Source of the DNA: Amborella trichopoda | Lineage: Eukaryota; Streptophyta; Magnoliopsida; Amborellales; Amborellaceae | Assembly: GCF_000471905.2 (NCBI RefSeq) | Contig: NW_006500065.1 | Coordinates: 3,162,294-3,226,293 of the forward strand | Reading direction: 5' to 3' | Length of the DNA stretch: 64,000 bases | Shown: positions 1 to 11,999 of the stretch, in pieces | Layout: each line of letters starts with the position of its first letter | How positions within the stretch are numbered: position 1 is the first letter of the stretch | Notes under the pieces: generated by a model | The model's input: only the letters and a program-made list of their open reading frames with translations | Database searches by the model: none | What the model was told of the DNA's origin: nothing | Translations under genes and position numbers: made by a program

Positions 1-1511
1 GATGGTTACTTTACTACTATTATTTTTTAGTTTTCTTTTGCCTGTTAGAGCTTCCTTTTTAAATTCTCTCTCCATCTTGAGTTAGTTACTTATATTTATG
101 ATTACCGCAAGGAGAGTGAATCCCACTAGACAATCATCTATTTTATTTAAAATTTTCAATTTTTTTTGTTATTCCATTAAATCTGTGTCCAACCAATATG
201 TTGCTTCCAAGGCCAAATTAGTATAATAATTAGATACTTTGTGTCCTGTTTATCGTTATTTTTATCTAGATTATAGTGATAATTTTGTTTGTAGGGAAAA
301 TAACGTATATATCCTTTTATTATGAGATTACTTCCAAGTTTTTATCATTACACCTATACCCATTTTTTTACCATCTTAATAATTTTTTTAAAAGACACAA
401 ATATCCATTTTTGGTTTTTAAAAACCGAAATGTGACTGATTTCAGTTTCTAAAAATCGAAATGCGCCTGAATTCGATTTTTCAAAAAGTGAATTTCGGTT
501 CATCCCTTTAATCCCTCTTCCCCTGCCTTTCTCTTAATTTTGGACGTTTGGCTCTTTTCTCTTTGCGCTTTGAAATTTTCCCCCATGCCTCTCTCTCTTT
601 CTTACCGCTCACAAGAAATCCCATTCCAAAGCTTGGACTTTACTTGATGGATTTCAGATCCATAGTGAAGATATATATATGAATAATATTTATTCGAGGG
701 TCAATTTTAGAATTCTAGATTGTATAAGATTTTGATTTAGGTTTCAAAGTTGAGTATATAATGTCAATTAGGGTTTGATTTGAGAGTTTATTTGTATAAA
801 GTCCCACTCCTAAAATGCTTGTAACAAGTATTATTATAGTTCCAAGATTAAGAAACCATCCTTTAGGTACTTCGTAAAACCCTGATTCATGCATCTCTTA
901 CAAAACCGGAAATTAGGCCTTGATCATCACTACTATGAACTTGTTCCTGAGTTTCATCCTTTGTCATTTGTAGAATTCACTACATAAATATGGAAATTTG
1001 GTTTTTTGAGTTCCTATAGCTTACTGTAGTTGTGTTTTGTGGTGATTGATGCATTGGTATCAATGATTCAGTGGTTGTTTTATGGAGGATCTGAGAAGAA
1101 GAAAGATTTGCTTTTTTTTTTTAGTTAAATTTTGGTCCTTTTGGATGAAGTCATCGTTCTTTACCCTGTCATTTTAGTGTATCTAATTTAAAATAGGGTC
1201 TATTTTGAAATAGGTTCTGGTTGTGGTACTTGAAGTGGATGATTCAATGATGTGTTTTATGGATATTTAAAAATTATAGTTAAGGGCTAGTTTGGATGTC
1301 AAATAAAAAAACCTTCACATTGAAAAAAGTTCTTCATCTTTAATTAAGAAACATTGCTATCTTTTTTTATTATTATGTTGGACTGTTTAGATGGAGCTAA
1401 CATACTAAAAGCAAAGTCGCATTCTACCCTTCCAAAATTCTCTTGCCAATCCAAAAGATTTTCCTGTATCTCTCGCAACAATAAACAATTTGCTTCCATA
1501 CAATAAGCAAA
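1..1511. other. AT-rich non-coding DNA
   Basis: No coding sequence is visible. Around 405-500 the motif AAAAACCGAAATG recurs in slightly changed form, and 410-431 is a near-perfect palindrome (TTTGGTTTTTAAAAACCGAAA). I see no gene or mobile-element boundary that I can support here. Confidence 0.5.
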
Positions 1512-1893
1512 CCTGCAACTTGAGCTTCTCCTTATTCATGAAGAGAATGGGTTTCTTATGGGTGTAGTATGAGAGAAAATGCTTGCCTTTTGTTGAGAGA
1601 GAAAGGGCCTTGGCCTTACAAAAACGTCGTCCAGGGCTGCCATGGATAGGGCTTGAGCTTCTCTAGTTTTTTGCAACCTGAGCTTCTCCTTATTCATGAA
1701 GAGAAAGGGCTTCCCATGGGTGTGGTATGAGAGAAAAGATTTGCCTTTTGTAGAGAGAGAAAGGGTCTTGGCTTTACAAAGATGCCGCCTAAGGCTGTCA
1801 TGGATGGGGCGTGAGCTTCTTTGGTTTTTTACAACACGAGCCCATGGGTGTGGTATGAGAGAAAGGCTCGCCTTTTGTAGAGAGAGAGAGTAG
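1512..1893. repeat. Tandem repeat, unit about 158 bp, about 2.4 copies
   Basis: The block starting GAGCTTCTCCTTATTCATGA at about 1522 is repeated at 1680. A shorter third copy resumes at about 1832 (CCATGGGTGTGGTATGAGAG). Each unit contains a GAGAGAGAAAGGG tract. Short open frames on both strands here come from the repeat and are not genes. Confidence 0.8.
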
Positions 1894-2310
1894 ATTTGGG
1901 GTTTCTGAGGTTTCACGAAGTTGTTGGGTCATGGGTTGAGGTTTGCACGGCAGTGAGAGAGCTGCACTTTCATAAAAAAAATTCAAGTTTGACTTAAATT
2001 TTTTTTTAACGGTAACTTTTGTCTTGACACTACAGTATTTTTTATTTCAATATAAAAAGCTAACAAAATCTTGAGGTTGTCCAAACGGTTCAAATATGTT
2101 TCACAAGATTTTTGAATTGCAATCCAAAAATATTGCAATTTTGGGTACATCTGAACTGGCATTAATGCAGGCAATTCATATTCTCCGGGTTTAAATTATG
2201 ATGCCAACACATTTTAAATATGCAGCAAATGCAAGTATGTTTTAATGCATTTGCTATATAATTCCATTGCTTTTTGTTTTCTTGGATTCTTTGGAACTTT
2301 TATGACAATG

Positions 2311-2541
2311 AATTATGATGCATGTATTGAACATTTGATAAATACCTGTAGTTTTAGGAGTACACAGGAAATAAATTATTTTACTCTTCAATTTTTTTTG
2401 GATAAAATAATTTGTGATCAATTATAAATTATGATGTATGTATTGAACATTTGATAAATACTTGTGGTTTTAGGAGTACACATGAAATAAATTATTTTGT
2501 GCTTCATTTTTTTTGGATAAAATAATTTGTGATCAATTTTA
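2311..2541. repeat. Tandem duplication, unit 116 bp, 2 copies
   Basis: AATTATGATGCATGTATTGA at 2311 recurs at 2427 with a few substitutions. Both copies end in the stretch GGATAAAATAATTTGTGATC. Non-coding. Confidence 0.85.
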
Positions 2542-3119
2542 TTTGAGAGCTCATTCGATCTGTAAATATTTGGAGGTTTAATCTGTGACTTAGTATCGTT
2601 TCATTGATTCCATGATGCAAATGCTTAATGAGTTATTAGTATCTCGATATTCCTTCCTTTATATTATCATGTTCTTTTATCAATTATTTAGTTTTGCATA
2701 TGTAACCTTATGATTAGCATGGTCACCATATGGGGCTCAAATGATCATGGATCATACCCATCCAGATGGGGGATACCCAAGAGGTCATGAGGACCCCAGT
2801 TTGCTACAGTTGCATAAGATTCATTTGTCCTATTTTATATGGGAAGGATATGTATATTTCATATATTCATCTTCCTTGTCTGATAGTTCGTCATTTTGTA
2901 ATCAATTATAATCTGTTTAAATATCATACGGGAAGTATATGCATTTATGTTGTGACCCACACGTTGTCGATTTGTTGTATCTTAGGAGAAATTGAAAAAA
3001 TTGATGAGAAAACCGATCAATTGATTGAGTGAGATCTAACCAATGAGCAACTTCAACTACTGAATTTATCGACTGGGTGCTTTGTCTATTATCCGGCCAC
3101 GTCAAATAGACCATCCATT
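2542..3119. other. Non-coding leader to pseudogene
   Basis: AT-rich DNA without a recognisable feature. The last 100 bases may include weak remnants of the upstream part of the adjoining plant-mobile-domain pseudogene, but with no intact frame. Confidence 0.35.
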
Positions 3120-4180
3120 AGTCACAGTCAATATAGAGAGGTGGCATTATGAGACCAATTTTGTACATTTCAATATTCAAAATTGGTGAGATGACACCTA
3201 CACTCTTTTGATGCTCACAAGATCCTAGGTTTGGTTGTGGATGACGAGGTTGTTACCTGTCGTCCAATTAGTGACTATTGAGAGTATATACGAAACCAAT
3301 TGGGTGAAGTCCCCACTGGGGCTAACTTGACAGTCATCAAGTACTCATGGTTGAAGGCCAAATTTTACGATTGCCACCTGATGCAGGCCCTTTGGACTTT
3401 ATTGGGTACACTCGTGCCTACCTACTCTTCTTCATTAGTGTCACCATTTTCTTAGATGCATCGCAGACAGCAATACCAACTAGGTATTTACAATTCTTTG
3501 AGGATATTGAGCAAGCTGACAGATATGCTTGGGGTTATTACAGCCATCTCTTATCAGCATGGTTCCCTCGGAAAGGCTTGTACTTTTAAGCACTGACATT
3601 TTAGTAGCTCAACAGCTCTTATACAGGTAAATCATATTTCATCATTTCTTACATAAGATTAGTGTTCAAAACTTATTATAGCATATCATATCTTGACATA
3701 ATGCAGTGTTAGTCCTATGAGTATATTATGCATATGTGGCCCATACCACATAGTATCCTTCTAAATTGGCCTAGAGAAAAAAGAGGGGAGCCACCAAAAA
3801 ATTATCATGAAAATCCACATAACCTGATGTCTGCCATACGCAGGAGTTATATAACCTCCAACTTAATAAGGTTAGACTAAATTCTATTGTTTTTAGGCCT
3901 TTTGTAATTTGGATGAATTTGATTGTTTTTAAGTATGTGTAATTTGTTTGTTGACTGATTGTCTTATATGGGATTTCAAATGATGTGACAGTTAATAGGA
4001 AATATCTATTTCAAGCCTAGTGATAACCTTTCAGACAATAGGGTGAATGCATTCCAAACTGTCCTGTGCATAACGACTCTCATAGTTGATGACATCGTCG
4101 AGCCATATATCTGGACCGTGTATGCCAGTAGTTTCGAGCAAAACAAGGCATACCAAGGAATCTCAAAGGACTAATAGACA
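3120..4180 (+). pseudogene. Plant mobile domain (MAIN/MAIL-like) pseudogene
   Basis: Fragments in shifting frames resemble the plant mobile domain (PMD) of MAIN/MAIL1 proteins, often annotated as 'serine/threonine phosphatase 7 long form homolog'. The pieces are ERWHYETNFVHF at about 3137, then GEMTPTL..HKILGLVVDDEVVT at about 3190-3260, then an 80-codon open stretch at 3347-3589. That stretch carries the family-typical pattern LPPDA..YTRAYLLFFI..TIFLD..YLQFFEDI..ADRYAWG. Further weak pieces are NWPREKRGEPPKNYHENPH (about 3765-3825) and VNAFQTVLCITTLIVDDIVEPY (about 4045-4110). Stops and frameshifts interrupt all of it, so no functional protein is expected. PMD sequences in plants occur in host genes and as cargo of Ty3/gypsy and Mutator-like elements. 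Which of these gave rise to this copy is not visible. The assignment rests on remembered family patterns. Confidence 0.5.
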
Positions 4181-6022
4181 TGGTGAGCAGTAAGATTTGA
4201 GGGTGGATAATATAGATACAAATCGACATTGAGAAACTCGACATAACCACATGATGCCAGACATTGAAGTGGATGAGAAGAATGGGCTGCCCTCAGAGGA
4301 GTACAAGGGCTGATACTGCAGAGTCACCCATCTGATAATCTACAATATCACCAAACCCAACAAATGACATATTGTGACCTAGTAGCCAGCAAGAAGAAGA
4401 TGTGGTTTCTGCTCCTGAACCACAATATAATATGAGACCCCAATATTATAAAGATGAGGTGGTATGTTTCTATTGATCTCGAGGTTATATAGATTAGTCC
4501 CTCCAAATTGTTTTAATATTATACGTACCTATTTTGTTTTTGTAGGTTAACACTTTTAGGTTAATACAACGTTATTAGTCGAGGCGTAGTTAACAAAGGA
4601 TAGAGTACAATAGGTTTAGCTGAGCAAATCATAAATATTTGTGCACATGAATGATTCAACTAAAGCAAATTAGAGATGAAAATGTAAATTATACGTGTAA
4701 CTATTTCTTGTAGATGGATCATCACCAACAGGTTACGTCATTCGAAATTTCATTGATCTCCGCTCCGGTTCTATTACAAATGTAATATATATAACAATAC
4801 TCGAAAACTCCCCTCCCAACATATTTGACATATCTATATCATCATTGTGTCAAATCAATTCAAGGCCACTAGATAGAATCTTGTTGTGATACGTAATAGT
4901 CAAATTGTTTGGATCACACGATGTCAAATTCTCAAAATGATTTCCATGGTACTTAGTAACCTTGAATTTTCTCCTTTATAAAAGAGACGTATCTCATTTG
5001 GGTTCGTCTCAAAAGACCCCCTATATGCAATTGCGCTCCCGTGGTAACTATTGTCGAAGCTACTGTATTAAATTAATACCAAATTCATGTTGCAAAGATA
5101 AAATAAAATGCAATTAAAAAATTGGGATATGTATAATACATAACTAATTGAGGGTTCATAAAATGTGAGTTTTACGTAATAGATCTGGCAAGTTAGTATT
5201 GCTCATTGGGCAAGACTGAGTTATACAGTGTACTAGTAAATCAATTATTTAATCCAATATTTACCAAAAAAAAATCTACTTGAAAATAAATATCAATACA
5301 AATACAAAATATTTCATTAATTCAAACAAATTTAATCAACAATATAGGGCAAGAGTAAGAAATGTATCAATCACGATGACATAGAGAGCAAAAAAAGTAA
5401 TATAGATTATTCTATGTATAGGTAGGTCCCTATGATAGTTTTTTATTCGCACCAAATTCCCTAGCATTCTTTTCTTTAGCATATATGCCATTGAAGTTTT
5501 TAGTTTATTTGGAAAAAAATGCCCCTGTTAATCAAACAAGACATTACATGAAAAGCTAGTTTTGCATATGGCAACACTAATTAGCTTCAGGTTTACAATT
5601 GAGAAGCCTCTAAAAATTTAAAAAATGAGGCTACAAACATTCTTGACCAAAATGGTATGTTCGCCTAAAGTACCTTTTATCCTTCATTGGAGGGATTGAG
5701 AAAAAAATTAAAAATAAATGTGTTGTCAATGTGATCATGAAAGTATTAGAATGTGAGATTGGGGTTGTGGTAGTGGTGGTAGCATCACCTAAGCCCAAGC
5801 TAAGGTTTAGGCTTCCATTCTCACATAACATATTTAAAAACAACTAATTTATTTCAAAAATGAGTAGGGGCTCGTTATTCCCATTGAAATACCCCAAAAA
5901 GAAAAAGTATTGGGAGATCCATGCTTAAAAAATTTGGACTAAAGGGTGTACGTAATTTTACGTTCTTTTCTTTATCTGGCACTTTGTGAAACATGTTTGA
6001 TTCAATATATAGATAATAAAAA
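4181..6022. other. AT-rich non-coding DNA
   Basis: No gene, RNA gene or element with recognisable ends was found. Open frames are short, stop-rich at both ends and without family resemblance. Confidence 0.45.
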
Positions 6023-7054
6023 GAGAAAATATCTTCATACCCCCTATTTTTGACGTCCATTTCTCATGAGACCCAAGGATTTAAAGTATTACTTGCAGCA
6101 TATAATCTATATGTTTTCTATCCTCTAACCCTTTGGACCCCTTTGATCATGTATTTTTTAGTTAAATAAATAGTAAAATGCACCCTCTCAACAACCCTTT
6201 TATTTTTTGTTAACTTCACCGTCGCTCTCTCAAAATACCGTCTCTCTCTCTCTCAAACACCCAAAACACCATCTCTATCTCTCTCTTTTTAAACATCGTA
6301 TCTCTGTCTCTCAAAACTCCCTCTCTCTCTCTCTCTCTTTCACACACACATGAAATAAGTTTACAAATTTTTAGGGGAAAAAAATGATTCTTGAGATAGA
6401 TGCTTGATTGATAAACCTCTTTGGCTTCAACAGGTATCACATGAAATAAAAAACAATAATAAATCCTTTAAATTCTAATAAAAGAGTAAAAAAATAAAAA
6501 GTGATTACTTTTAATCAGTCCAAGTACACAAGTATACAATTTTTGCAGAAAAATACAAATAATCAAGCAAGTAAGAATACTGAAAAAACTCAGCTTCATC
6601 TTATTTTATTTTTTTTCAAATTTTACAAATAAATGTAGAAATTATCCAAAAAATGAATTAATTTTCATCAAATTTATCCCTTTTGCAGAATTAGAGTTCA
6701 AACCTTACAAAAGTGAGAAAACAAATTTGCAGTGTGAGAAGAACCCAGAATTCTAGAGAGGGGAATTTTCTGCAACAATTTGGGTATTTGAGAGAGAAAG
6801 AGAGAGTTTTGAGTGAGAGAGAGAGGCGACGTTTTGGGTATTTGAGAGAGAGAGACATGAAGTCAAAGGAGAAAGAAAAAGGTTGTTGAAAGGGTGTCAT
6901 TTTACTATTTTTTGTGTAAAAAATATATGGTCAAAGGAGTCTAGAGGGTTCAAGGATAGAAAAGATAATGACCTAATATTAAGAGTAATATTCTGAATCC
7001 TTGGGTCTCATGAGAGATAGATGCCAAAAATAAAGGTTATGCAGATATTTACCC
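6023..7054. mobile_element. Mutator-like MITE with long inverted ends, copy 1
   Basis: The two ends are inverted copies of each other over roughly 200 bp. Left: GAGAAAATATCTTCATACCC, continuing through TCTCATGAGACCCAAGGATT and TTGGACCCCTTTGATCATGT. The right end, read on the minus strand, gives GGGTAAATATCTGCATAACC and the same following motifs. The middle holds TC-rich then GA-rich tracts (6216-6345 and 6785-6860) facing each other. The terminal motif AAATATCTNCATA matches the element at 39630-40432, which has a perfect 9-bp target duplication, so a Mutator-like origin is inferred. No clear TSD remains at this copy. It encodes no transposase. Confidence 0.7.
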
Positions 7055-7734
7055 AAAAGGATAAGATAAGGCGAAGGCTTTATGGGAAAAAAAGTAAAAT
7101 TAGGGCTCAAGACTCATGGAAAATTATAGTTTTCAGATTTTTAACTCTTAGAAACGATCATCTAGACCTTGATTATTATGGCTGTAAATAAATAATAATA
7201 ATTAAAATAATTAAAATTTCAAGTTCTAAAAATAACATATATTGCAACAAATTATATAGACCTTCCATTTTCAAGTGTTGACACATCATCAAGTACTTTA
7301 CTATTTTTGAGCTATAAGTTTCATTATCAGTGGTGGAAACAGAGTCAATAGCCATTTTAAGAATATTCCATGCTCTAGACAAGATTCAAAATGTGCCTAA
7401 GCCCTTAGAAACTGCGACCTTTTTAAAATGGACACAATTTCTATGGAGCCAGCCCGCATTCTGTAGAAATACAGGCTTGGCAATAAATATATTTTTAATA
7501 TAATATGATCCCAATTTTTAGAGAATATATAATCTTTAATATGGAGATCATGAATATGAAAAAAATAATAATTATATTAAAAAAACTTTTGGACCATTAG
7601 TTACACTTGCTTTTAGATGGACCACCTATTTGCGTCCATGTTAAAGATGGATGTTTTATACCTTTGGACCGCATATTGTAGAAATGCAGTCCAACCCGCA
7701 TGAAACAATTTTCCTTTTAAAATAGGATGAAGTT
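7055..7734. other. AT-rich non-coding DNA
   Basis: No coding sequence or bounded repeat is recognised. Confidence 0.4.
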
Positions 7735-8030
7735 TTTGTAAGGCCTAGCTTGTGAAAATGAAATAAAGCCTCACCTCAAATCCTTATTTGGAAAGTGCTT
7801 TCGGCAACATAAATCTCTATGATAACTATAAAATTAATTTCTAACATTGACAATAAAATTTGAAACTAAAAAAATAATATTGATCTTACGGATCTAAATA
7901 ATTTTTTATAATATATATTATTTTTAGAGCGTGAAATCTTAATTTTTTGCACAATCATAATGTTCAAGATGAGATAATTGATATAAAGGTTTTTCAATGC
8001 TTGAATTACAATTTTCGATGATTTATGAGG
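7735..8030 (+). repeat. Dispersed repeat, copy 1 (second copy at 35405-35720)
   Basis: About 300 bp align in the same orientation with 35405-35720. Shared landmarks in order are AAAGYRCTTTCGGCAA, CTATGATA, ACAATAAAATTT, ATAATATATATTATTTTTA and AAATCTTAA. The ends do not show obvious inverted repeats, so the class is unknown. Confidence 0.55.
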
Positions 8031-8277
8031 TGGGACTTTACTTATTTAGATATGGCTGCAAATCTATCAAACAATTTTCCACTAAATAAGAATATTGACC
8101 ATCTGACAAGTATTAAAGTCAAATCAAGGTTTCTAGCTGCATGAGCAAGTTAACAATTTGGTCCCACGAGACACAATATCTTCTTTCCTCAAAGAAATGG
8201 AGTTTTATGTTCACACGTACTTCTTGCATCAATTTTTCCGTCTACCTCCGTTTTTCAATTTTTTCTGTCTACCTCCG

Positions 8278-9345
8278 TTTTTCAATTTTTTTTTTTTTTT
8301 TGACGAAATTCAAACTTTATTAGAATAAGAGCAAGTTACAGTAGAGTTTCTACATTATCAGCTATCATCAAAAGACTCCAAGTCTACACTCCTCTTGGCA
8401 AATGAATCAGCCATATTATTTGCCTCGCTGTACACATGTGCTAAGGATAATGTCAGCATAGACATCAAATCGAAGATTTGTAGACCAACTAGTTTGAGTT
8501 CCCACGAGAAACGTTGCTCTCTCTTACACCATTTTATCACATTTATTGAATCCCCTTCAATGATATAACCAACTCCAAAGTTTTTGGCCACTAGTAATTT
8601 TAAACCATGTAAGATAGTGAGGAGCTCAGCATGGTTAGCCGTAGTCACTCCGCACGAACCTGCATAAGCCACTATAACATTTCTTTGCCAATCACGTACC
8701 ACTCCACCAAAGCCTGCTGGGCTTGGGTTAACCAAAGAATTGCCACCAAAATTCAGCTTTAGGATATCTTGGTCTAGTGGCTTCCACCTCGCACATGGCC
8801 TATTTCTAGGCACATCTAGTTAAAATAGATTATGTAGGTTAATCATCGTATCAGCCTTAGATATTCCCCTTCCTACCTTTGTGACTGACAACCAGAACCA
8901 GAGTGAAAACTTGATATTGTTCAACACCATTTCAAAACTCCAAACCACCCTTTCAAAGGTTCTCCGATTTCTCTCCAACCATACCTCCCATAGTATTACT
9001 CCCAGCAAAATTTTTCAAATATTTCCTCCAATTTTCGGTAAGGGCACATCCATTTGAACAATCATATCCAACACATATTGTGGTAAAGTTAGATATATCC
9101 CCATCATCTGAAAACACCACCACCAAATTTTGGATATGAACGAGCAATGAATAAACATGTGCACCACAGTCTCACCATCCGTCTTACACATTAAGCACAC
9201 ATTCGTAATTATCTTCCCTCGCTCAATGAGATTATCAACAGTTAGGATTTTATCTTGAGGTTCTAACCACAGGAAAACTTACACTTTATGAAGAATGGGT
9301 CATCTCCAAATCTACGAAATCTTGGGGAGATTCCAGCACTTTTTT
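8278..9345 (-). mobile_element. 5'-truncated L1-type LINE, 3' end with poly(A)
   Basis: On the minus strand the element ends in AATAAAGTTTGAATTTCGTC followed by a run of A (poly-T at 8285-8301 on the plus strand), the usual 3' structure of plant L1 elements. It encodes only the C-terminal end of ORF2, so it was truncated at the 5' side on insertion. TTTTTCAATTTT just left of the tail (8278-8289) recurs at about 9341-9353, a candidate target-site duplication. That sequence is simple, and a 25-bp local duplication (TCTACCTCCGTTTTTCAATT) also lies at 8241-8290, so the TSD call is tentative. Confidence 0.75.
8358..9300 (-). pseudogene. LINE ORF2 C-terminus: zf-RVT and RNase H domains
   Basis: Reading on the minus strand, about 9150-9300 encodes the reverse-transcriptase zinc-binding segment (LTVDNLIERGKII.NVCLMCK, then ETVVHMFIHCSF; the Cys..Cys..His..Cys pattern is visible). 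After frame breaks, 8358-8813 is an open stretch of 151 codons with a plant LINE-type RNase H domain: LKLNFGGNSLVNPSPAGFGG, an internal acidic residue in IIEGDS, and AHVYSEANNMADSFAKR at the end. The usual first catalytic motif D(G)S/A is changed to FGG, so activity is doubtful. It is the tail of a dead LINE and not a host RNase H gene. A frameshift or stop separates the two domains. Confidence 0.75.
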
Positions 9346-10361
9346 TCAATTTTATTTCATCATAATCATTTAACATATGCAAGGGACGCATAACTACATT
9401 TGTATAACTCCAAAGATATATGTAAGTGGTGGTCCCTGCAAAATAAAATAAAATCAATGATCCAAATATTCCCAACAAAAAATTACTTAATTTTAGTATT
9501 TAAATTTTGTTTTATTTTTCACATGTTAATGATCTTTAAAAATTAAATATTCCTTAAAATTAAGGCCAAAATCCATTTAAAAAATAAATTATTAAGAGGG
9601 GCACATTTCTATATACGAGTCCGGGGCCAAATTCATCTCAATTGTATAGAAGGATGTGGTGGTTATTCCCAACCAAACAACCATTTGATCTAAATGTACA
9701 TCTTAGATAGCTTTAGTTATGCTGTCATGCACTGTTTTATTTTTAATTTTTTTTTATTTAAATCAAATGGTTGTTTTAGGATGTACCCACCCTTAAAAGG
9801 GCACAACAACAAAAAGAATTACAGAAAATATATTTTTAAAAATACCCATGCTAGTTGCAAGGGCATCATGGTCAATATTTTTATTAAAAATATTTTATAT
9901 TATTTTTTATCAAATATTACCTTATAAGAAGTATCAAAATGATTTCTAAACTAAAAATTCAAAATATAATGCTCTAAGCCCTCCAATTAAAATTACATGA
10001 TGAATAACAGTGATACATTTCATATGTAGGTTGGACCTAATGTAAAGATTTCCCTTTAAAGAGAAAAAAAAAAAAAAACCATTATCCTATGAGACTTGAG
10101 AAGAGAGGAAGTGAGAGAGTAAGTTCTGCAACTGATTTGATCGTTGCCATTAAAAGGAAAAAGTTGTAAATCCTATTTAAACATGACTTCGAGATTTGGT
10201 TCACAAAATATCTCTTTGAAAGTTCTAATGAATATGGTTTCCATGGATACCAAGGATTAAGACAAATTTTTAAGCTTAATAATCTATTTAATTCTTTTGA
10301 GAAAAAAAATGACACTTTTTAAATTTTATTATAGAAACAGTATACATAATGTTGCAACCTT
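9346..10361. other. Non-coding, unassigned
   Basis: AT-rich. CAACCATTTGAT (about 9678) faces its inverse ATCAAATGGTTG (about 9761), a possible short hairpin. A 77-codon minus-strand frame at 10082-10315 shows no family resemblance and no gene context. Confidence 0.35.
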
Positions 10362-10690
10362 CTACTATTAAAGTAAGGTCAACCTCATGTTGCAACCTAA
10401 TACTATTGAAGTAAGTCACACCTAAAAAATCGTATAGAAGAGATTGCTCTAGTATTGAAGAACCTTTCGATTGGTCATCTCAACCTCGAGATGTAGGAAC
10501 CAAGTCCAAGTTCTTTAGACCATTTATTTTTAAGATTTTCAAGTGTTTGTTGATTTACTCCATCTGTGCTATTTTTATAATTTTAAAATTTGTAATTGAA
10601 GATAAAAATAGATTATCAAACCATCATAAGATTTCCAACACCGAAACTACATTTCTAAGTAAAAAGAAATCAACTTTATACATACGTCAC
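10362..10690 (+). repeat. Degenerate copy of the 29987-30701 repeat family
   Basis: Order and wording match the repeats at 29987-30238 and 30368-30701: TACTATTGAAGTAAG, AGAGATTGCTCTAGTATTGA, TTTTCAAGTGTTTG, GATAAAAATAGATT, CAAACCATCATAAG. The left terminal motif itself is duplicated (ATGTTGCAACCT..TACTATTRAAGTAAG at about 10350 and 10388). The right end is decayed. Confidence 0.55.
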
Positions 10691-10778
10691 CCTTTCATTA
10701 TTTAATCACGAGCCTTTGTGTCTAAACGAACTCAGGTTTAGATAAGGTATATCAGAAGAGCCACGGAGATTTGGGTCG

Positions 10779-11005
10779 TGTTAGAATCTAAAGTTTCTCT
10801 TAAGAGACTCTAAGTGTCTTTTAATTAATACAAATATACAGGCTTGTCTTATATAGACAAATACATATAATAAGAATAAAAATAAATCACAAATATCTAT
10901 ACTATACCCCTACCTACCATAAATATACTTATCCTTCCCGTCAACATTGATTACAATATACAATTTCTATATCAACCTTACATGTTATATACACTTTCCT
11001 TAACA
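10779..11005 (-). mobile_element. Copia-type LTR with adjoining polypurine tract
   Basis: The 227-bp segment runs TGTTAGAATC...CTTAACA. Read on the minus strand it starts TGTTAAGG and is immediately preceded by AAGTTTGAGGGAGAG, a typical polypurine tract of Ty1/copia elements. Only a non-coding stub follows on the internal side, with no recognisable pol and no partner LTR in the window. A related fragment of the same LTR (TTATATAGAYAAATACATATAA..AATAAAAATAAA) occurs at about 15700-15770. Confidence 0.55.
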
Positions 11006-11999
11006 CTCTCCCTCAAACTTAAGATGCATTGAGAAAGTAGTTGGAGTTTGGACAACAATTTTCAGAATAGAGCACTTAGATATTCATGTCCACAACTTTA
11101 GATTGTTTGATTAAAAAGTACGGTTGGATCTTTGATTTAGAGCTCATAATGGTAAGATCCAAGACATGCTTGAGCAATGGTGGATGCCTTTGGAAAAGAA
11201 GACCAGAACAGATATGCTCGAGCAATAGCAAATCAACAGACTTCAACAACAGATAAAAAACTTCAAATCTTCACTAGAGATAGAACAACAGTCGAGACAA
11301 CTGAAATAATGAAAAGGCCTAAAAAATCCAATAAGCTGATTTCTAATGGTGAATTGGTTTTTGATGGTCCAATCTGAGATCGGTTTAGCAGCTCACATAC
11401 AAGAACATGATCAAATAATAGAGCAACAAACTTGATCATACAGAAATAGAACGGAACGAGCACCACCAAAAAAGAAAAGGGGTTTTGTGCATAGGCCCCT
11501 CATAGGCCTTGACCGTAGGAAAAGATATTTGGATTCACCTTGTTGCTAAGTTGGTCCTATTCTCTGCAAGTTTGCTTTGCCATTTGTTGGGCTTGTGTTG
11601 CGTATTAAGGACTTGACACCATGCAACTCATTCCATTCGTTGGAGTCTGAACCTTATTTTGACATACAAAGCATTTGGGTGTCGAGTTCGCGCATGTATC
11701 TCAACTAAAATTCACTGGGCACCAAATTTGTGTCTTGAAAAGAACTTCCTCTCAAAAAAATTTGAGAGAAAAGAAGCTCGAAACTGAGAAGAGCAAGAGA
11801 TAATTCTAATGAGTGGGAGGGGCGAGGGGCGTTTGAAGCCATTGTAGCTCAACTTACTAAAACATGGGCAAACCATAGATAGACTACAGTGAGCCCTCAA
11901 GTTTTATAGAGAGAGTTTTGGGTTTTGAGACGTGTGAGATTGTAGAGGAAGAGAGAGAAAAGGAGATCAACTGGTTTGCAGATCTACTTGAAAAAATAA
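11006..11999. other. Non-coding, unassigned
   Basis: May include decayed internal sequence of the adjoining LTR element, but no polyprotein motif is recognisable. Short frames of 60-70 codons overlap on opposite strands and look random. Confidence 0.35.

Noticed and set aside
1536-1986. Overlapping frames on both strands, one of 126 codons
   Set aside because: They arise from the 158-bp tandem repeat with GA tracts.
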